Assembly (NCBI GenBank): GCA_016293805.1
Contig: JAEDDI010000002.1
Location: 1 to 64,000, forward strand
Reading direction: 5' to 3'
DNA length: 64,000 nt
DNA from: Bacillota bacterium
GTDB lineage: Bacteria; Bacillota; Clostridia; Peptostreptococcales; Anaerovoracaceae
In this document: positions 34,124 to 42,666 of the stretch, in pieces
Position numbering within the stretch: the first letter of the stretch is position 1
How the letters are laid out: each line of letters begins with the position of its first letter
Program-made: the position numbers and the translations under genes
Notes under the pieces: model-generated
Database searches by the model: none
The model's input: only the letters and a program-made list of their open reading frames with translations
What the model was told of the DNA's origin: nothing

Positions 34124-35257
34124 TTAAATCATCCTTTCGTCTTCTGAATTTTCGTAAATGCGGTAAAGCTTACCGTATATGGCAAGCTGAGCATATCTGT
34201 CTTCATCATCATCGATGCCGAGAATATCAAAAATTCTCGAAATTCTGTATCTGACAGTATTCTCATGCTGATACAGTGCCCCTGCAGTCTGTGCAATACT
34301 GCCTCCTGTCTTAGCATATGTTACAGCTGTGATTACCATGTCCGTTCCATGCTCTTCATCATATGAACACAGTCTTTCGTGCATACTGTCAAAATACTCC
34401 TTCACCCACTGCGAATTTCTTACAGGGTAGATAAGCTTCGTGAGCCCCAGTTCACTGTAAAGACAGATTTCTGTTTCCTGCATCCTGGCTTCACAGCATG
34501 CCGTTTCACTCTCCACGATTGCGGTCTTTAAATCTTTTGTATCGTGCCACCTGCTTATTCCTGTATAACCTGTACATATCAGTTCCTCTATGGCTTCATC
34601 ATGCATACCGCCACTTTCATCATCAGCCGTTATCACCGCAAGAACTGCACTTCTTGTGCGCACAAGAAGCGAACTGTCGCCAAAACGGCTGTCGAACACA
34701 TCTCTGATACATCCGTACACACTGTCCGCTCCTTCATCCGATGAAATCATAACACATATGCACCTTGCTCTGAAAAGCGGATTAATCCTGCTTATAAGCG
34801 CGATCTGACGCTGTCTGTTTTCTGTATTTAAAAGCTTGCGGATTTTACCAAGTGTCACATCCCCCAGATTCTCATTCTGCAGTTCGGACTTGACTGTAAA
34901 TATTATATCGTCAAAATATGTGTCTGAAAAAAAAAACAGAGGGATGCTGAAAAGATTTGCATAATCCACAATCTCCTTCGGAATCTCCCGTACATTGACA
35001 GCCTTGAAGGCAATTGCCGCAACCTTGAGTTCTATCAGTATTCTTATACATTCTGTGTACTCGGATCTTCCCTCTTCAATCTTATCGAGTATTGTCAGGA
35101 CAAACTCGCCCGTATCGAATGTACTGTGGAGAATCTCAGGTGTCTCCCAGTCAAATATTCCGGTTCCCGAAACCACATTATCAAGTCCGGACTCATCAGA
35201 TATGAGTCTGAATCCTGAAAACATCGGTTTTGATACCACATCTCTCACTCTGATCAT
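34124..35257 (-). CDS. PucR-family transcriptional regulator
   Basis: 377 residues: N-terminal PucR/PurC-like sensor domain (IRVRDVVSKPMFSGFRLISD..., about 1-125), a degenerate GGDEF-like middle, and a C-terminal helix-turn-helix of the PucR type (SIAQTAGALYQHENTVRYRI). PucR proteins are usually activators of purine, amino-acid or amine catabolism. The gene directly precedes the EamA transporter and lies upstream of the racemase operon, which has a palindrome before its promoter. Confidence 0.87.
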   Translation of the reverse strand: MIRVRDVVSKPMFSGFRLISDESGLDNVVSGTGIFDWETPEILHSTFDTGEFVLTILDKIEEGRSEYTECIRILIELKVAAIAFKAVNVREIPKEIVDYANLFSIPLFFFSDTYFDDIIFTVKSELQNENLGDVTLGKIRKLLNTENRQRQIALISRINPLFRARCICVMISSDEGADSVYGCIRDVFDSRFGDSSLLVRTRSAVLAVITADDESGGMHDEAIEELICTGYTGISRWHDTKDLKTAIVESETACCEARMQETEICLYSELGLTKLIYPVRNSQWVKEYFDSMHERLCSYDEEHGTDMVITAVTYAKTGGSIAQTAGALYQHENTVRYRISRIFDILGIDDDEDRYAQLAIYGKLYRIYENSEDERMI

Positions 35258-35375
35258 TTTCCATCTCCATCAACCGGTAATCTATCTTTCAAATTTAACA
35301 CAGGATACATCGTGCAAAAAATATACGAGTGTATTATCTAATTTTTCGAAGGTCTTGTCAACTGACCCGAAACAG

Positions 35376-35400
35376 AAAAAGGCATGCCAAAAGACATGCC
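35376..35400 (-). terminator. Intrinsic terminator of the 58-residue membrane protein gene
   Basis: GGCATG/CATGCC stem (35381-35400) with an eight-base loop, then TTTTTC on the minus strand. Confidence 0.7.
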
Positions 35401-35419
35401 CGTTCACTGACCTTAAACA

Positions 35420-35596
35420 TTACTTTACCACTTCATCAACAGACTCCGCAAGAGCTCTGTCGATATTTTCCTGTTTGCGTATCTTAAGCGCTCTGCGCTT
35501 TTTTATTCCCATGAATATTACGCATGCGAGTATCGCAGCAGCTATAATGTCAAGAACGCAGTATCCCATAGATGCATTTCCTAAAAAACCTGTCAT
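35420..35596 (-). CDS. Small single-span membrane protein (58 residues), unknown
   Basis: Short hydrophilic start, a single hydrophobic helix (DIIAAAILACVIFMGI, about 15-30), then a basic stretch KKRRALKIRKQ and an acidic tail ending VDEVVK. This fits a membrane peptide with a cytosolic C-terminus. GAGGTGA lies five bases before the ATG at 35596 and a terminator follows the stop, so it is very likely a real, separately transcribed gene. I do not recognise the family; it could be an accessory subunit of a transporter or membrane enzyme. Confidence 0.65.
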   Translation of the reverse strand: MTGFLGNASMGYCVLDIIAAAILACVIFMGIKKRRALKIRKQENIDRALAESVDEVVK

Positions 35597-35686
35597 TAGT
35601 ATCACCTCGTTATATCAGTCATTTTTGCTGTGTTTTCATATCCCACATTATTAATGAGTGCGCAAACGTACTGAAAGGTTCATCGT

Positions 35687-37813
35687 CTATGCATTGATCA
35701 TTCTTATATATTCCTCTATTGTGACAGGCTTTGAATAGTAGTAGCCCTGCACTTCATCACAGCACTGTTCAATATAAAAATCAAGCTGCTGCTTTGTTTC
35801 GATACCTTCAGCCACTACCTTCATGCCGAGTTCCCTAGCAAGTTCTATTGTGTGGCGGATTATCAGTTCTCCGCCTTTTTCTCCTATGAAGTCTGTCAGA
35901 CTTTTGTCTATCTTTATTGAATCGAACGGAAGGATATTAAGGCTGGTGAGAGATGAATATCCCGAACCGAAATCATCCATGACCAGCGTGAACCCTGCTT
36001 CCTTGAGTTTTTTCGTAATCGCTTCAATTGCTCTTGAAAGCAGCGCTGCATTTTCTGTTATCTCAAGTGGCACAAGGTCCTTTGAAATTCCTGTCTCATC
36101 CGCAATCCGGCAGTATGCATCTATTTCCGCCCCATTATAAATGGTGTTCCTTGAGACATTGATGGAAACAGGGAGCACTTTCTTTCCTTCTTCAATAGAT
36201 TTTTTCTGCATATGACAAACTGCCCTGAATATGTATTCATCAAGGCGGGAGATAAGTCCGTCTCTTTCAAAAAGGTCTATGAATTCATCAGGCGGTATAC
36301 ATTCTCCGCTGCCGGTCTGCCATCTTACAAGTGCCTCTGCGCCGGTAATAATTCCGGTGCCGCAGTCGTATTTCGGCTGAAGCATTACACTGAATTCGCC
36401 TTTTTCGATAGCGTCCTCAAATCTTGCCTCCATGGTCTCCTCTCTCATCCTCTTATGCTGAAGAGGCCCGTCAAAATACGCCACATTACGGCTGAAATTG
36501 TGCTTTATCGCATTAAGCGTGCTTAACGCCCTGTCACAGATACGGGAAACAGGGATGTTTCTGTCCACATGAGTATAGACACCAACCTTGAATACAAGTC
36601 TTGGAACCGGTGCGTTCTCTTTAAGCATATCAATCCACGCATTAATCTCCTCAGCATCACTGCATTTTGAGGAAGGCGCCATGCACACAAACTGGTCTCC
36701 TCCGTATCTTGCCATAATTGTACTGTTCGATTTGTCGCTGCTTGTGAGTTTTTCGGAAAGCGTTCTTGCAATATATTTTATAACACTGTCACCTGTACTT
36801 TCTCCGTACACGCTGTTTACCAGCTTGAAATTCTCCACATCCAGGATATACAGATTGAACCTGATATCTTTTCTGTCTCTGAGAAGCTGTTCTGCATAAT
36901 GGTAGAATGCCTGCCTTGTATATACTCCTGTAAGTTCGTCGTATTCAATCGCTCTGAGTGTGACATCTGCCTCGCGCAGTTTAATCATGCTCTTGACACG
37001 GCTTAGTACCACATCCGGATAGTAAGGTTTTGACAGAAATTCAACGGCACCAAGTTCAGTGCATCTTTTCTCGGTGCTGTTGTCGTAACCGGCTGTCAGC
37101 ACTATCACAGGAACGGACGACAGCATTATGTTCTTAGAGACCTTCTCGAGAAAACCGAAGCCGTCCAGGACAGGCATCATAAGATCAAGCAGGACTGCTG
37201 AAATGTCTCTGTAGTTTTCCTGAAGAATCCGATATCCCTCTTCACCGTTTTCTGCTTCAAGCACGTTGTATTCTGTACTGAGTATCTCTTCCAGTATTTC
37301 TCTGTTCAGTTTATTATCCTCAACGACTATAACATTTCTCTTGCCGTTCCCTGAGTGCAATGTCGGTGCAGGTCCGATATTCTCAGTTCTGACAGTATCT
37401 TCTTCTGCAGCAAATGCAATAATTATATTTCTGAATTCGTCATCCCTTGCCACCATCATATAATAGTAGCGGGCTCCATCATCTCTGGATATCCTGTACC
37501 GGATTCTGAAGCGGTCAACATTCTTCAGCCTTGCCACGAAACTTTCAACAGTACAAATATGTCTCATCATATCCCTGTCCTCGGGAAAAACATTGTTTGA
37601 AATATATGCCTCGAATCCTCTTGCAAGGGCCTTGCCGGGACTGCTTTCCTCAAGTGCCTCTGCAACTCCTATCGCAAGCCCGGTGGCTCTTAATGTAGTC
37701 ACTTCGCCCGTTTCGATATTGTATGCGTAAACATCGTTGTATTCCTTTGTCAGTATGCCAATAGCATTAATAAGTTCCCGGGTCTTGTCTCCAGTGCTGT
37801 TTTTGTTCATCAT
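35687..37813 (-). CDS. Response regulator with GGDEF and EAL domains (c-di-GMP turnover)
   Basis: 708 residues: N-terminal PAS-like region (about 1-140), REC domain (about 160-280) with VVEDN and the phosphoacceptor Asp in LLDLMMPVLDGF, a GGDEF domain (about 295-450) with the altered signature YGGDQF, and an EAL domain (460-708) with AEALVRW, SINVSRN, LEITEN, DDFGSGYSSL, IKIDKS and AEGIET. The EAL metal and catalytic positions look complete, the GGDEF site does not, so the protein is probably a c-di-GMP phosphodiesterase under phosphorylation control. AGGGGA six bases upstream selects the start at 37813. Its promoter overlaps a large palindrome. Confidence 0.87.
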   Translation of the reverse strand: MMNKNSTGDKTRELINAIGILTKEYNDVYAYNIETGEVTTLRATGLAIGVAEALEESSPGKALARGFEAYISNNVFPEDRDMMRHICTVESFVARLKNVDRFRIRYRISRDDGARYYYMMVARDDEFRNIIIAFAAEEDTVRTENIGPAPTLHSGNGKRNVIVVEDNKLNREILEEILSTEYNVLEAENGEEGYRILQENYRDISAVLLDLMMPVLDGFGFLEKVSKNIMLSSVPVIVLTAGYDNSTEKRCTELGAVEFLSKPYYPDVVLSRVKSMIKLREADVTLRAIEYDELTGVYTRQAFYHYAEQLLRDRKDIRFNLYILDVENFKLVNSVYGESTGDSVIKYIARTLSEKLTSSDKSNSTIMARYGGDQFVCMAPSSKCSDAEEINAWIDMLKENAPVPRLVFKVGVYTHVDRNIPVSRICDRALSTLNAIKHNFSRNVAYFDGPLQHKRMREETMEARFEDAIEKGEFSVMLQPKYDCGTGIITGAEALVRWQTGSGECIPPDEFIDLFERDGLISRLDEYIFRAVCHMQKKSIEEGKKVLPVSINVSRNTIYNGAEIDAYCRIADETGISKDLVPLEITENAALLSRAIEAITKKLKEAGFTLVMDDFGSGYSSLTSLNILPFDSIKIDKSLTDFIGEKGGELIIRHTIELARELGMKVVAEGIETKQQLDFYIEQCCDEVQGYYYSKPVTIEEYIRMINA

Positions 37814-37848
37814 ATATGGTCCCCTAATATTGTTCATCTTTAAGAAAC

Positions 37849-37888
37849 AGTATATCACAAGCAGGTACGTTCTCAATATGTACCTGCT
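37849..37888 (-). promoter_or_regulatory. Promoter of the REC-GGDEF-EAL gene overlapped by an operator palindrome
   Basis: Minus strand TTGAGA (37871-37876), 16-base spacer, TATACT (37849-37854). The perfect inverted repeat AGCAGGTAC-(11)-GTACCTGCT at 37860-37888 is centred on the -35 element, the position of a repressor site. Confidence 0.65.
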
Positions 37889-37900
37889 GCTCAGACACAC

Positions 37901-37925
37901 AAAAAGAACTGCCCTGTGACAGTTC
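37901..37925 (-). terminator. Intrinsic terminator of the 82-residue protein gene
   Basis: GAACTG/CAGTTC stem with an eight-base loop, followed on the minus strand by TTTTTG. Confidence 0.6.
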
Positions 37926-37938
37926 CTCTCAGTTTCAA

Positions 37939-38187
37939 TTAATAGTGATCGCCGTAAGCATCGACTATAAGGAGTTCAAATCTTGATTCATCCACTCCTG
38001 CACGTTTGAAGATGAGGCGAATCATGTCCATACCGCATTCCTCCTGCTCGCACAGATGACGAATAAGTGCATATAATCTGTCCTTGTCTGAAGCTTCAGG
38101 ATCGTCCTTGAATTCTCCCGGCAGGTTGTCTATTCCTTTATAAAAGCCAACTAATCCGTCGAAAATCTCTTTGTGTGACATTACCAT
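37939..38187 (-). CDS. Small soluble acidic protein (82 residues), unknown
   Basis: The predicted protein is acidic (SHKEIFDGLVGFYKGIDNL...), predicted mostly helical by eye, with two Cys and no membrane span or known motif. GGGAGGAT lies ten bases before the ATG at 38187; a TTG two codons earlier would be closer to it, so the start is uncertain. A terminator follows, and the divergent MATE gene lies upstream. Probably real, function unknown. Confidence 0.55.
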   Translation of the reverse strand: MVMSHKEIFDGLVGFYKGIDNLPGEFKDDPEASDKDRLYALIRHLCEQEECGMDMIRLIFKRAGVDESRFELLIVDAYGDHY

Positions 38188-38339
38188 GATCAACTATCCT
38201 CCCGCTTTCTAAAAATTGCTATACACTTATTATACTCATTAAATCAGCAGTGTACAATAATTCTTTTTCCTTCTGCAACACATAATCTTCAAATTGAAGT
38301 TATATAATACCTGTGATAATCAAGGAAAGAAGGAATAAT

Positions 38340-39686
38340 TTGAACAAGGATTTAACAGTCGGCAACCCGGCTAAGGTGCTCTGGAAATTCTGCCTGCCTC
38401 TTTTTGCAAGCATTGTTTTTCAGCAGCTTTATAATATTGCGGACAGTCTTGTTGCAGGCAAGTTTATAGGTGAAAATGCTCTGGCTGCAGTGGGTAACAG
38501 TTATGAGATAACCCTTGTATTTCTGGCATTCGCTTTCGGATGCAATATGGGCTGCAATGTGGTTTCAGCCCGGCTTTTCGGAGCCGGAGATTACAGAAAT
38601 CTCAAGACTGCCGTATCAACTTCATGTATTTTCACAGCATTTGTCTGCATTGCACTTATGCTGGCGGGCCTGCTTCTGTGTGAAGCTCTCCTGACTCTCA
38701 TACATACTCCATCTGAACTTATGAGTGATTCAGAACTTTATCTCAGGATTTACATATGGGGACTTCCATTTGTTTTCTTTTACAACCTGTCTACAGGAAT
38801 ATTCTCAGCGCTGGGTGATTCGAAAACTCCGTTTTACTTCCTGGCAGCCTCATCGAGTGCAAATATACTGTGTGATATTGTATTTGTCACCGTTTTTGAT
38901 ATGGGTATTGCAGGGGTTGCATGGGCAACTTTCATCTGTCAGGGCGTAAGCTGTATTCTTGCGGTGTTTGTAGTATCAAAGAGAATAAAATCCATAGAGG
39001 CAGGGATTAAAGCTCCGTATTTTAACAGAAATCTTCTGATTCAGATAATACATATTGCAGTACCAAGCACTCTGCAGCAGAGTTTCATTTCAGTCGGAAA
39101 CATAATTATACAGGGACAGATAAACAGCTTCGGCGCATCAGTCATGGCAGGATATTCAGCAGGTGTAAAGCTCAACAATCTGCTCATAACCGCACTTACC
39201 ACACTGGCAAACGGAATATCAAGTTTTGCAGCTCAGAATATGGGTGCAAAAAAGCCTGAAAGAATTAAAGAAGGAATCAGAGCCGGGATAAAAATGGTCT
39301 GGATTCTGAGCATTCCTGTTGCTCTTCTGTATTTCTTCGGAGGAAAATTCGTTCTTCTTCTTTTCCTCAACACAACATCAGAGGAGGCTATTGATACAGG
39401 GCTTACATATCTCAGAATACTTTCTCCGTTCTACATATTCGTATCCGCTAAGCTTGTTGCTGACGGAATACTCAGAGGCATGGAAAGAATGAAGCAGTTC
39501 ATGGCATCAACCTTTACCGACCTTCTTCTGAGAGTAATCCTTGCATCTGTTCTTTCAAAAACAGTTCTGGGAGCGACAGGGATTTGGTGTGCGTGGCCGG
39601 TCGGATGGCTCATCGCAACCTGCATTTCATTCTTCTTCCTGAAAAGAATCAGTCTTAACGGCAAAACTAAAACAGACCTTAACTAA
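38340..39686 (+). CDS. MATE-family multidrug/metabolite efflux transporter
   Basis: 448-residue protein with 12 hydrophobic segments in two MatE repeats; LWKFCLPLFASIVFQQLYNI, DSLVAGKFIGENALAAVG and a matching second half (HIAVPSTLQQSFISVGNIII) are typical. It should export cationic drugs or metabolites using Na+ or H+ gradient. I choose the TTG at 38340 because AAGGA sits six bases before it; an in-frame GTG 27 bases earlier lacks a site. A -10 TATAAT lies at 38303-38308, just after the inverted repeat CTTCAA-A-TTGAAG, a possible operator. Confidence 0.87.
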   Translation: MNKDLTVGNPAKVLWKFCLPLFASIVFQQLYNIADSLVAGKFIGENALAAVGNSYEITLVFLAFAFGCNMGCNVVSARLFGAGDYRNLKTAVSTSCIFTAFVCIALMLAGLLLCEALLTLIHTPSELMSDSELYLRIYIWGLPFVFFYNLSTGIFSALGDSKTPFYFLAASSSANILCDIVFVTVFDMGIAGVAWATFICQGVSCILAVFVVSKRIKSIEAGIKAPYFNRNLLIQIIHIAVPSTLQQSFISVGNIIIQGQINSFGASVMAGYSAGVKLNNLLITALTTLANGISSFAAQNMGAKKPERIKEGIRAGIKMVWILSIPVALLYFFGGKFVLLLFLNTTSEEAIDTGLTYLRILSPFYIFVSAKLVADGILRGMERMKQFMASTFTDLLLRVILASVLSKTVLGATGIWCAWPVGWLIATCISFFFLKRISLNGKTKTDLN

Positions 39687-39698
39687 ACGGTCTGTTTT
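39669..39698. terminator. Bidirectional terminator between MATE and methyltransferase genes
   Basis: Ten-base stem AAAACAGACC/GGTCTGTTTT with a ten-base loop holding the stop codons of both convergent genes, which overlap by 4 bases. Confidence 0.8.
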
Positions 39699-40261
39699 CT
39701 TGTTACTGCCAGTATTTCAGGTGCACCATCGCTCTGATTCACCATCTTTATATGCGCGGCATGGTATATACTCTTATCGAGACTGCATGCCCATGATAAT
39801 ACCGCGTCTCTTTCTTTTTTTCCCTCTTCATGGCCCGGATACATTGTCACGGCAATTATCCCGTCTTTTTTTATCATTCCGGCTGCAAGCTCAAGTGCTT
39901 TAAGCGTGGTTTTTGTCATTGTCGTCACCGTTTTATCTTCACCGCCCGGAAGATACCCCAGGTTGAATACAACAGCCGACACTTTCTCATCGACAAATCT
40001 GTCCATGAGCTCATGCCCATGATATATCAGCTCTATCTCAGCAGGAGCATTTTCTCTCTCAAGCATGCTCATAGCTCCCATAACGGCAAGCGGCTGAATC
40101 TCAAATCCGTAAACTTTGCCTGTTTCTCCAACCATACGGGCAAGAGCAAGGGTATCGTATCCATTCCCGCACGTGGCATCTATGACATGATCTCCTTCTT
40201 TAACATATTCACTTACAATATGCATGGTAAACCCTGCCGTATTCTGTATCAGATTCATCAT
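39683..40261 (-). CDS. Class I SAM-dependent methyltransferase (YtqB / rRNA methylase type)
   Basis: 192 residues with the Rossmann motif VIDATCGNGYDTLALAR (motif I), VYGFEIQPLAV, and VFNLGYLPGG, the NLGYLP being the NPPY-like motif of the YtqB family. The target is unproven; some relatives methylate tRNA. Its ATG overlaps the stop of the DUF1847 gene by 4 bases; last gene of the mtnA-scpAB operon. Confidence 0.82.
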   Translation of the reverse strand: MMNLIQNTAGFTMHIVSEYVKEGDHVIDATCGNGYDTLALARMVGETGKVYGFEIQPLAVMGAMSMLERENAPAEIELIYHGHELMDRFVDEKVSAVVFNLGYLPGGEDKTVTTMTKTTLKALELAAGMIKKDGIIAVTMYPGHEEGKKERDAVLSWACSLDKSIYHAAHIKMVNQSDGAPEILAVTRKQTV

Positions 40262-40905
40262 TTATCACCGAACCTGTCCCTGAAGTATCCGTTAGCTCCG
40301 TAAATTGCTGCACACGGATTATTGCCTGTCACTCTGTCCTTTGCAACAAGTGTAGTGCAGAATGCATCGGAATATCTTGAGAAATACTTGTAAAACAGTG
40401 AGTCATGTCCGACACATAATCCTATTACTACTGCAAATTCAACGCCGCATGATGCAAGAAATGCCGCCTGTCCTATAGGATTGCATGCAGGCTCAAATCC
40501 TTTTTCAATCTTGTCTTCCTCATCGATTCCAAATTCACATTTGTCATTTCCTCCGGCCTTGCACTTCACAGACACAACTTCAAAGCCTCTTTCACGAAAC
40601 AGTCTCATCACTGTATTCGCCTCGTGGAGAAGTCCTGCACAGAATGCTATACCTATTCTCCTGTACCCCATTCTTCTGCAGAGTTCTATCGTCTCTCTCA
40701 CTCTGTTCCAGTTTCCGTATCCTTCGCTTTCGACTTTTGCCGCATTTATGAAAAACTCTCTGTTTTCGTCTTCTGAATATTCATCTTTGATCTTTAACGA
40801 AAGTCCGGTATCATTCATGGGACAGATATCCGGATTGTCTTTTCCCTGATTCTCGCATGCAAATGCCCCGCATGAAGCACAGCTGTATATCCTGTTCGTA
40901 TCCAT
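40258..40905 (-). CDS. DUF1847 cysteine-rich protein
   Basis: 215 residues matching the DUF1847 family: N-terminal Cys cluster CASCGAFACENQ with a CP further on, then FCAGLLHEANTV, VKCKAGGNDKC and a C-terminal ACNPIGQAAFL, GLCVGHD, VAKDRVTGNNP. The many conserved Cys suggest a metal (Zn or Fe-S) site; function is unknown. Between the DUF3592-like gene and the methyltransferase in the same transcript. Confidence 0.8.
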   Translation of the reverse strand: MDTNRIYSCASCGAFACENQGKDNPDICPMNDTGLSLKIKDEYSEDENREFFINAAKVESEGYGNWNRVRETIELCRRMGYRRIGIAFCAGLLHEANTVMRLFRERGFEVVSVKCKAGGNDKCEFGIDEEDKIEKGFEPACNPIGQAAFLASCGVEFAVVIGLCVGHDSLFYKYFSRYSDAFCTTLVAKDRVTGNNPCAAIYGANGYFRDRFGDK

Positions 40906-40915
40906 TTATGTCACC

Positions 40916-41332
40916 TCATATCTGATTCATAATAAAGCCTGCCGCAAGAAGAATAAATCCGCCAAGCATCATTACAGAATAGTACTTCTTGGGGTCCTTC
41001 CCCTCTACAGATGCCTCAACAACGTCTTTCATGTTGTCGGGATTGCACTTGAGCATAATCTCATCACCTTTCCTGTAGACCTCAACAGTATATCTTGCAG
41101 TGCTGTAAGGCTTTCCGTCTATTTCGTATGTAAAGTATGTGAGGTGGTTGATTCCCTCCCGGACATTGCCCTCTTCATCCTGCATAACTATGGGCTTTTC
41201 GATACTTCCTGTAACGGTGCCCTTTACTTCAACAGTATGTCTGTATTCATAGTCTCTCTTCATAAAATACAGCACCATTCCTGCGAATGCTGTAAGAAGA
41301 CCTGCCGCCATAAGTATTAAATCTGCTGTCAT
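40916..41332 (-). CDS. DUF3592-like membrane protein
   Basis: 138 residues with a membrane span at each end (about 5-23 and 118-135) and a soluble middle with beta-strand character (VEVKGTVTGSIEK, THLTYFTYEIDGK-like, MLKCNPDN), typical of DUF3592 and related small membrane proteins. Role unknown. It lies 10 bases after scpB and 10 before the DUF1847 gene. Confidence 0.65.
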   Translation of the reverse strand: MTADLILMAAGLLTAFAGMVLYFMKRDYEYRHTVEVKGTVTGSIEKPIVMQDEEGNVREGINHLTYFTYEIDGKPYSTARYTVEVYRKGDEIMLKCNPDNMKDVVEASVEGKDPKKYYSVMMLGGFILLAAGFIMNQI

Positions 41333-41342
41333 ATGCCGCCCT

Positions 41343-41924
41343 CTATATTTCTATGCTGATCTGCTGAAACTTCGGTTCATCCTTCGGTTCCTCTGAAGAA
41401 AGAGCTTCTTCTATATCCTCAATTTCAGGCAGTTCTCTGATACTTGAAAGACCGAAGTACCTGAGAAACTCATCGGTAGTTCCGTAAAGAATCGGTCTTC
41501 CGATGGCATTCGATCTTCCTCTGTCCTCCACAAGACCTTTTGCTATAAGGCCCTCCATAACCCTGTCACATCTGATTCCTCTGATTGACTCTATTTCAAC
41601 CTTGGTTACTGGCTGTCTGTATGCGATTATGGCCAGGACTTCAAGGGCAGACTGACTGAGTCTTTTTACCTTGACAGGTGTACACAGCCTCGCGATATAG
41701 TCGGAGTTGTCAATGTCTGTTACAAACTGAAAACTTCCGTTTATCTCTCTTATCCTTATTCCCCTCTGCTCCTGTTCATATTCTTCCTGAAGCTTTCTGA
41801 ATGCAGCCAGGACATCTTCCTTTGAAGCACATACAGCTTCAGCGGCAATTTTTGCATCAAGCGGCTCTCCCCATGTGAACATGAGAGATTCCAGTGCAGA
41901 CTTTATAGTTTTTTCAGTTGTCAT
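41343..41924 (-). CDS. scpB: Segregation and condensation protein ScpB
   Basis: 193-residue kleisin-interacting winged-helix subunit of the SMC condensin. Seen are IKSALESLMFTWGEPLD at the N-terminus, RLSQSALEVLAIIAYRQPVT, IESIRGIRCDRVMEGLI and GRPILYGTTDEFLRYFGL. The ATG at 41924 overlaps the end of scpA by 11 bases. Works with ScpA and SMC in chromosome compaction and segregation. Confidence 0.94.
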   Translation of the reverse strand: MTTEKTIKSALESLMFTWGEPLDAKIAAEAVCASKEDVLAAFRKLQEEYEQEQRGIRIREINGSFQFVTDIDNSDYIARLCTPVKVKRLSQSALEVLAIIAYRQPVTKVEIESIRGIRCDRVMEGLIAKGLVEDRGRSNAIGRPILYGTTDEFLRYFGLSSIRELPEIEDIEEALSSEEPKDEPKFQQISIEI

Positions 41925-42666
41925 ATTTCTCAAAATCCTCCATTGCCTTTACTGTAATATCACCGTATGTAACCTTCTGTGCCGCATCAAGCTGCCTTGC
42001 TTTCATCATCTCAAGAACGGATGTAAAGGAAAGAACCACGTCATACTTGTCCTTCGCATTCACCACAAGATCCGAAAACGGCACCCTGCGCGTCTTCTTC
42101 ATTCGGAAAACACTGCGGATATATACCATTCTGTTCTCTGAAGACTCTCTATCTCTTTTTACTCTTACATATCTTTTTTTAACTTCTTCAACCTTCTGTT
42201 TTCTGTGAAGAAACCCCTTAAATGCCCTGATGAACTGTTCGATATCAAGATTAAGATATTCGTCCGGCTGATTCTGGTATTCGGAAATGTCCTCCTGAGG
42301 TTTTTCGAACACACGAACAGCTTCGCTTTCTCTCTCTTCAAGTATCCTTGCGACCTCCTTGAATTTTCTGTATTCCAGAATCTTTTCGACCAGAACTGCC
42401 CTTGGATCTTCTTCAACTATGCCTTCTCCGATATCTGTATTTCTCGGAAGCAGCATCCGTGTCTTTATCTCTATCAGCTGGGCAGCCAGAACCATAAACT
42501 CGCTTCCCACGACAACATCCATTTTCTTCATTTCCTCAAGATATGCAATATACTGGCCTGTTATCTCGCTTATCTTAATATCATAGATGTCCATTCTGGC
42601 ATTCTCTATAAGATACACCAGAAGGTCAAACGGACCTTCAAAAGTCCCGAGTTTTATCTTATACAT
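41914..42666 (-). CDS. scpA: Segregation and condensation protein ScpA
   Basis: 250-residue kleisin subunit. The N-terminal KLGTFEGPFDLLVYLIENARMDIYDI pattern (first 26 residues), EFMVLAAQLIEIKTRMLLP and the C-terminal PFSDLVVNAKDKYDVVLSFT region identify ScpA. It overlaps mtnA by one base and scpB by 11, so translation of the three is coupled. Confidence 0.94.
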   Translation of the reverse strand: MYKIKLGTFEGPFDLLVYLIENARMDIYDIKISEITGQYIAYLEEMKKMDVVVGSEFMVLAAQLIEIKTRMLLPRNTDIGEGIVEEDPRAVLVEKILEYRKFKEVARILEERESEAVRVFEKPQEDISEYQNQPDEYLNLDIEQFIRAFKGFLHRKQKVEEVKKRYVRVKRDRESSENRMVYIRSVFRMKKTRRVPFSDLVVNAKDKYDVVLSFTSVLEMMKARQLDAAQKVTYGDITVKAMEDFEKYDN

